Assembly (NCBI GenBank): GCA_018970895.1
Contig: JAGWVM010000021.1
Location: 1 to 34,818 of the forward strand
DNA length: 34,818 nucleotides
Source: Lysobacteraceae bacterium
GTDB lineage: Bacteria > Pseudomonadota > Gammaproteobacteria > Xanthomonadales > Rhodanobacteraceae
Reading direction: 5' to 3'
Part shown: positions 32,541-34,818 of the stretch, piece after piece
How the letters are laid out: each line of letters begins with the position of its first letter
Numbering within the stretch: position 1 is the stretch's first letter
Made by a program: the position numbers and the translations under genes
Notes under the pieces: generated by a model
What the model was told of the DNA's origin: nothing
What the model saw: the letters and a program-made list of their open reading frames with translations, nothing else
The model's database searches: none

Positions 32541-34259
32541 ATGGCCAGCAAGAAAGTCGCCAACATCATCATCGAGACGCTGGCCGAGGCCGGCGTGCAG
32601 CGTTGCTACGGCATCGTCGGCGACACCCTGAACCACATCACCGACGCGATCCGGCGCAGCCCGATTGACTGGGTGCACATGCGGCACGAGGAAGCCGGAG
32701 CGATGGCCGCGGGCGGCGAGGCCCTGATCACCGGCCGCCTCACTGCCTGCGCCGGCACCTGCGGTCCGGGCAGTCTGCATTTCGTCAACGGCCTGTTCGA
32801 GGCCCACCGCAACCGCGCGCCGGTGGTGCTGATCGCCACCCAGGTGGCCTCCGGCGAAATGGGCATGGACTTCCCGCAGGAAGTCGACCTTAAGGCGATC
32901 TACAACACCTGCAGCCACTTCTGCAGCTACGTCCACTCGCCGGCGCAAGCCCGCCGGGTCACCGCGCTGGCCGCGCAGGCGGCGCTGAACCGGCGTGGCG
33001 TGGCGGTGATCATCGTGCCCGGCGACATCAGCCATGCCGAGGTGGAGGAAGGCCTGCCGTTCCGCCCGCACGTGCCCGCGCCGGTGCTGCGACCCAGCGA
33101 CGCCGAGCTCGATGCGATGGCCGAGCGGATCAACGCCGGCAAGCGGGTGACGATCTACTGCGGCTCCGGCTGCGAGGGCGCGCACGACGAGGTGGTTGCG
33201 CTGGCCGAACGGATCCAGGCGCCGGTGGCGCACACCTCCCGCGCCAAGGACTTCATCGAACCGGACAACCCGTACAACGTCGGCATGACCGGGATCATCG
33301 GCGAGCCCTCCGGCTTCCGCGCGATCGACGCCTGCGACACGCTGCTGCTGCTCGGCGCGGACTTCGCCTGGAGCCAGTTCTATCCGCACGAGGCGACGCT
33401 GATCCAGGTCGACAGCGACCCCACCCACCTTGGCCGCCGGCACCCGGTCGACCTCGGCGTGGTCGGCCACGTGCGCGACACGCTGCAGGCGCTGCTGCCG
33501 CGGCTGCATCCGCGCGAGGACCATGCGTTCCTGCGCAACAGCCTGCGGCTGCGTGCGGAGACGCGCGGCCGCGAGCAGCGTGAGGAGCACGTCGGGCACG
33601 ACGGCCTGGTCCATCCGCAATACCTCACCGCGCTGGTGGACCGCGAGGCGGACGACGATGCCATCTTCACCGCCGATGGCGGCAGTCCGATGGTGTGGCT
33701 GTTGCGACACGTGCGCAGCAACGGCCGCCGGCGCACCCTGACCAGCCTCGTGCACGGCACCATGGCGAACGCGATGCCGTCGGCACTGGGCATCAAGAAG
33801 GCGCTGCCCGACCGGCAGGTGATCGCGCTGTGCGGCGACGGTGGCCTGGCCATGCTGCTGGGCGACCTGCTCACCGCGGTGCAGGAGTCGATCCCGATCA
33901 AGGTCATCGTCTACAACAACGGTTCGCTCGGCTTCGTCGAGATGGAGCAGAAGGTGGAGGGACTGCTCGACGCCTTCACCGAGCTGAAGAATCCCGATTT
34001 TGCCCGGCTCGCCGACGCGATGGGCCTTTACGGAAGGCGGGTCGAGTCGGCGGCCGGGCTGGAAGAGGCGCTGCGCGACGTGCTCTCCCGGCCCGGCCCG
34101 GCGCTGCTGGACTGTCGCGTCAACCGCTACGAGCTGGTGATGCCACCGAAGATCGAGCCGGGACAGGTGCTGCACACGGTGCTGTATTCGGCCAGGGCGG
34201 TGCTGAGCGGGCGCGGCGACGAGGTCGGCGAGTTGCTGCGCAGCAACTTCGCCGACTGA
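32541..34259 (+). CDS. poxB: Pyruvate oxidase (pyruvate dehydrogenase, quinone-dependent)
   Basis: A 572-residue thiamine-diphosphate enzyme starting MASKKVANIIIETLAEAGVQ, the same length as E. coli PoxB. The N-terminal catalytic Glu lies in RHEE (48-51). The FAD-binding middle domain is present (YCGSGCEGAHDEV, LLLLGADFAWSQFYP). The diphosphate site is GDGG with Gly432-Asp433, continuing to VYNNGSLGF. The end VLSGRGDEVGELLRSNF corresponds to the membrane-binding C-terminal helix that activates PoxB at lipid membranes. It oxidises pyruvate to acetate and CO2 and passes electrons to ubiquinone, mostly in stationary phase. GGAG lies 6 bases before the ATG. Open frame upstream of the ATG is shadow. 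Confidence 0.93.
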   Translation: MASKKVANIIIETLAEAGVQRCYGIVGDTLNHITDAIRRSPIDWVHMRHEEAGAMAAGGEALITGRLTACAGTCGPGSLHFVNGLFEAHRNRAPVVLIATQVASGEMGMDFPQEVDLKAIYNTCSHFCSYVHSPAQARRVTALAAQAALNRRGVAVIIVPGDISHAEVEEGLPFRPHVPAPVLRPSDAELDAMAERINAGKRVTIYCGSGCEGAHDEVVALAERIQAPVAHTSRAKDFIEPDNPYNVGMTGIIGEPSGFRAIDACDTLLLLGADFAWSQFYPHEATLIQVDSDPTHLGRRHPVDLGVVGHVRDTLQALLPRLHPREDHAFLRNSLRLRAETRGREQREEHVGHDGLVHPQYLTALVDREADDDAIFTADGGSPMVWLLRHVRSNGRRRTLTSLVHGTMANAMPSALGIKKALPDRQVIALCGDGGLAMLLGDLLTAVQESIPIKVIVYNNGSLGFVEMEQKVEGLLDAFTELKNPDFARLADAMGLYGRRVESAAGLEEALRDVLSRPGPALLDCRVNRYELVMPPKIEPGQVLHTVLYSARAVLSGRGDEVGELLRSNFAD

Positions 34260-34550
34260 GCCGCGGATGGCGCGCCCCCTCCGCCGGCGCGAGGGTGGGG
34301 AAGTCCCGTGCTTACGGCTCGCCGCGACCGGTCGTCACCGGCCGGATACATGGGGCAGGCCGGTCTCCTCCAGCATCATCGGGATCCGGTGGCCGCTGGG
34401 CGTGGGCCGGTCGCAGGACGCGAACAGCAGGACGCTCCCCCGGGAGAATCGCAAGGCTGGGCCATGCCGGCACTGGCAACCCGGCATGGGGGTCAACCGC
34501 CCGCCGCTGTGGGCGTTCCGGAAGGACCTGACCCCCGCAAGGATCCCCCC
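34260..34550. other. Intergenic region with nested inverted repeats before the last gene
   Basis: This 291-base stretch holds no supported gene. It contains CCATGCCGG (34462-34470) and CCGGCATGG (34481-34489) with a 10-base spacer. Next come GGGGGTCA (34488-34495) and TGACCCCC (34529-34536) with a 33-base spacer; the second pair ends 14 bases before the next ATG, just upstream of AAGGA. The two pairs overlap by two bases, so the hairpins compete slightly. It is likely the leader and control region of the gene at 34551. Confidence 0.5.
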
Positions 34551-34818
34551 ATGCCCCGCCTCCTGGTTCGGTTCGCCGCGTTAGGCATCGGCCTCGCCAG
34601 CTTCGTCGGCATGGCGCAGGACGCTCCGGCCCGAAACGCTGCCGCGGCACGCGCTACGGCGGATCCGCAGCAGCCGATGCGGCATCTCAGCCGCCTGCTC
34701 GATCTGACGCCGGAGCAGGTTGCCACGCTGGCGCCGGTGATCGCGCAACGACAGCAGCAGCTGGCGGGACTGCGCGGGGACACGTCGTTGGACCGGCGGG
34801 AGCGACGCGAGCGTCTGC
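34551..34818 (+). CDS. Exported Spy/CpxP-like protein (3' end outside window)
   Basis: The frame starts at the ATG at 34551 and is open to the last base; 89 codons are visible. A signal peptide (MPRLLVRFAALGIGLASFVGMAQ) is followed by an Ala-rich linker. After that come LLDLTPEQVATLAPVIAQRQ and RRERRERL, the LTxxQ-type helical pattern of Spy/CpxP-like periplasmic proteins, which respond to envelope stress. AAGGA lies about 9 bases before the ATG. The missing C-terminus prevents a firm family call. The leader has two strong inverted repeats, suggesting regulation. Confidence 0.65.
   Translation, partial: MPRLLVRFAALGIGLASFVGMAQDAPARNAAAARATADPQQPMRHLSRLLDLTPEQVATLAPVIAQRQQQLAGLRGDTSLDRRERRERL

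Overview
The window is GC-rich, densely coded chromosomal DNA from a gammaproteobacterium that I would place in the Xanthomonadales, most likely a Rhodanobacteraceae relative (Rhodanobacter, Dyella, Frateuria or Luteibacter type). The reasons are an HslV with a short propeptide before its catalytic Thr, a TonB protein carrying a periplasmic tetratricopeptide-like module, the run lptM-dapF-DUF484-xerC, and TAnnnT promoter hexamers placed very close to start codons. This placement is inference from gene content. I see no rRNA, tRNA, CRISPR array, transposase or phage gene.

Layout. Positions 1-3734 (+) are a translationally coupled sugar operon: the 3' part of a lipoprotein substrate-binding protein, two MalF/MalG-type permeases, an 80-residue single-span membrane protein and gluconate kinase, each joined to the next by a 4-base start/stop overlap. 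Positions 3731-9117 (-) hold pirin, a UPF0149/YecA-like protein, exonuclease III, an exported M61-like zinc peptidase and a family 9 glycosyltransferase, followed by oligopeptidase A (9335-11410, -). Divergent from that are a cyclic-nucleotide-domain patatin phospholipase and a gamma carbonic anhydrase (11518-13849, +), separated by a striking 22-bp inverted repeat. Positions 14084-19372 (-) carry a lipoprotein, a TonB protein built on the same module, an exported plant-type peptide N-glycanase (PNGase A family), a YkgJ-type cysteine cluster protein, shikimate dehydrogenase and a Blc-type lipocalin.

The right half starts with a small membrane protein and a GGDEF-EAL protein (19525-21846, +). 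A divergent pair follows: a RimK-like ATP-grasp ligase with an RLAN-type N-terminus (-) and a GNAT acetyltransferase (+). After a two-span membrane protein (-) and a Sel1-type exported protein (+) comes the lptM-dapF-DUF484-xerC cluster (25708-28427), a second family 9 glycosyltransferase, hslV and hslU behind a sigma-32-like promoter, an unrecognised 204-residue protein, a strong intrinsic terminator, pyruvate oxidase poxB and the start of an exported Spy-like protein cut by the window end.

Most of this is housekeeping or envelope biology. The items I find least ordinary are the PNGase A homologue, the module shared by the TonB protein and its neighbouring lipoprotein, the RLAN/RimK-GNAT pair, the coupled 80-residue gene in the sugar operon, the palindromic purine/pyrimidine element at 13214-13298, two convergent gene pairs that share one CTAG as both stop codons, and several genes whose -10 hexamer sits so near the ATG that leaderless mRNAs are likely.
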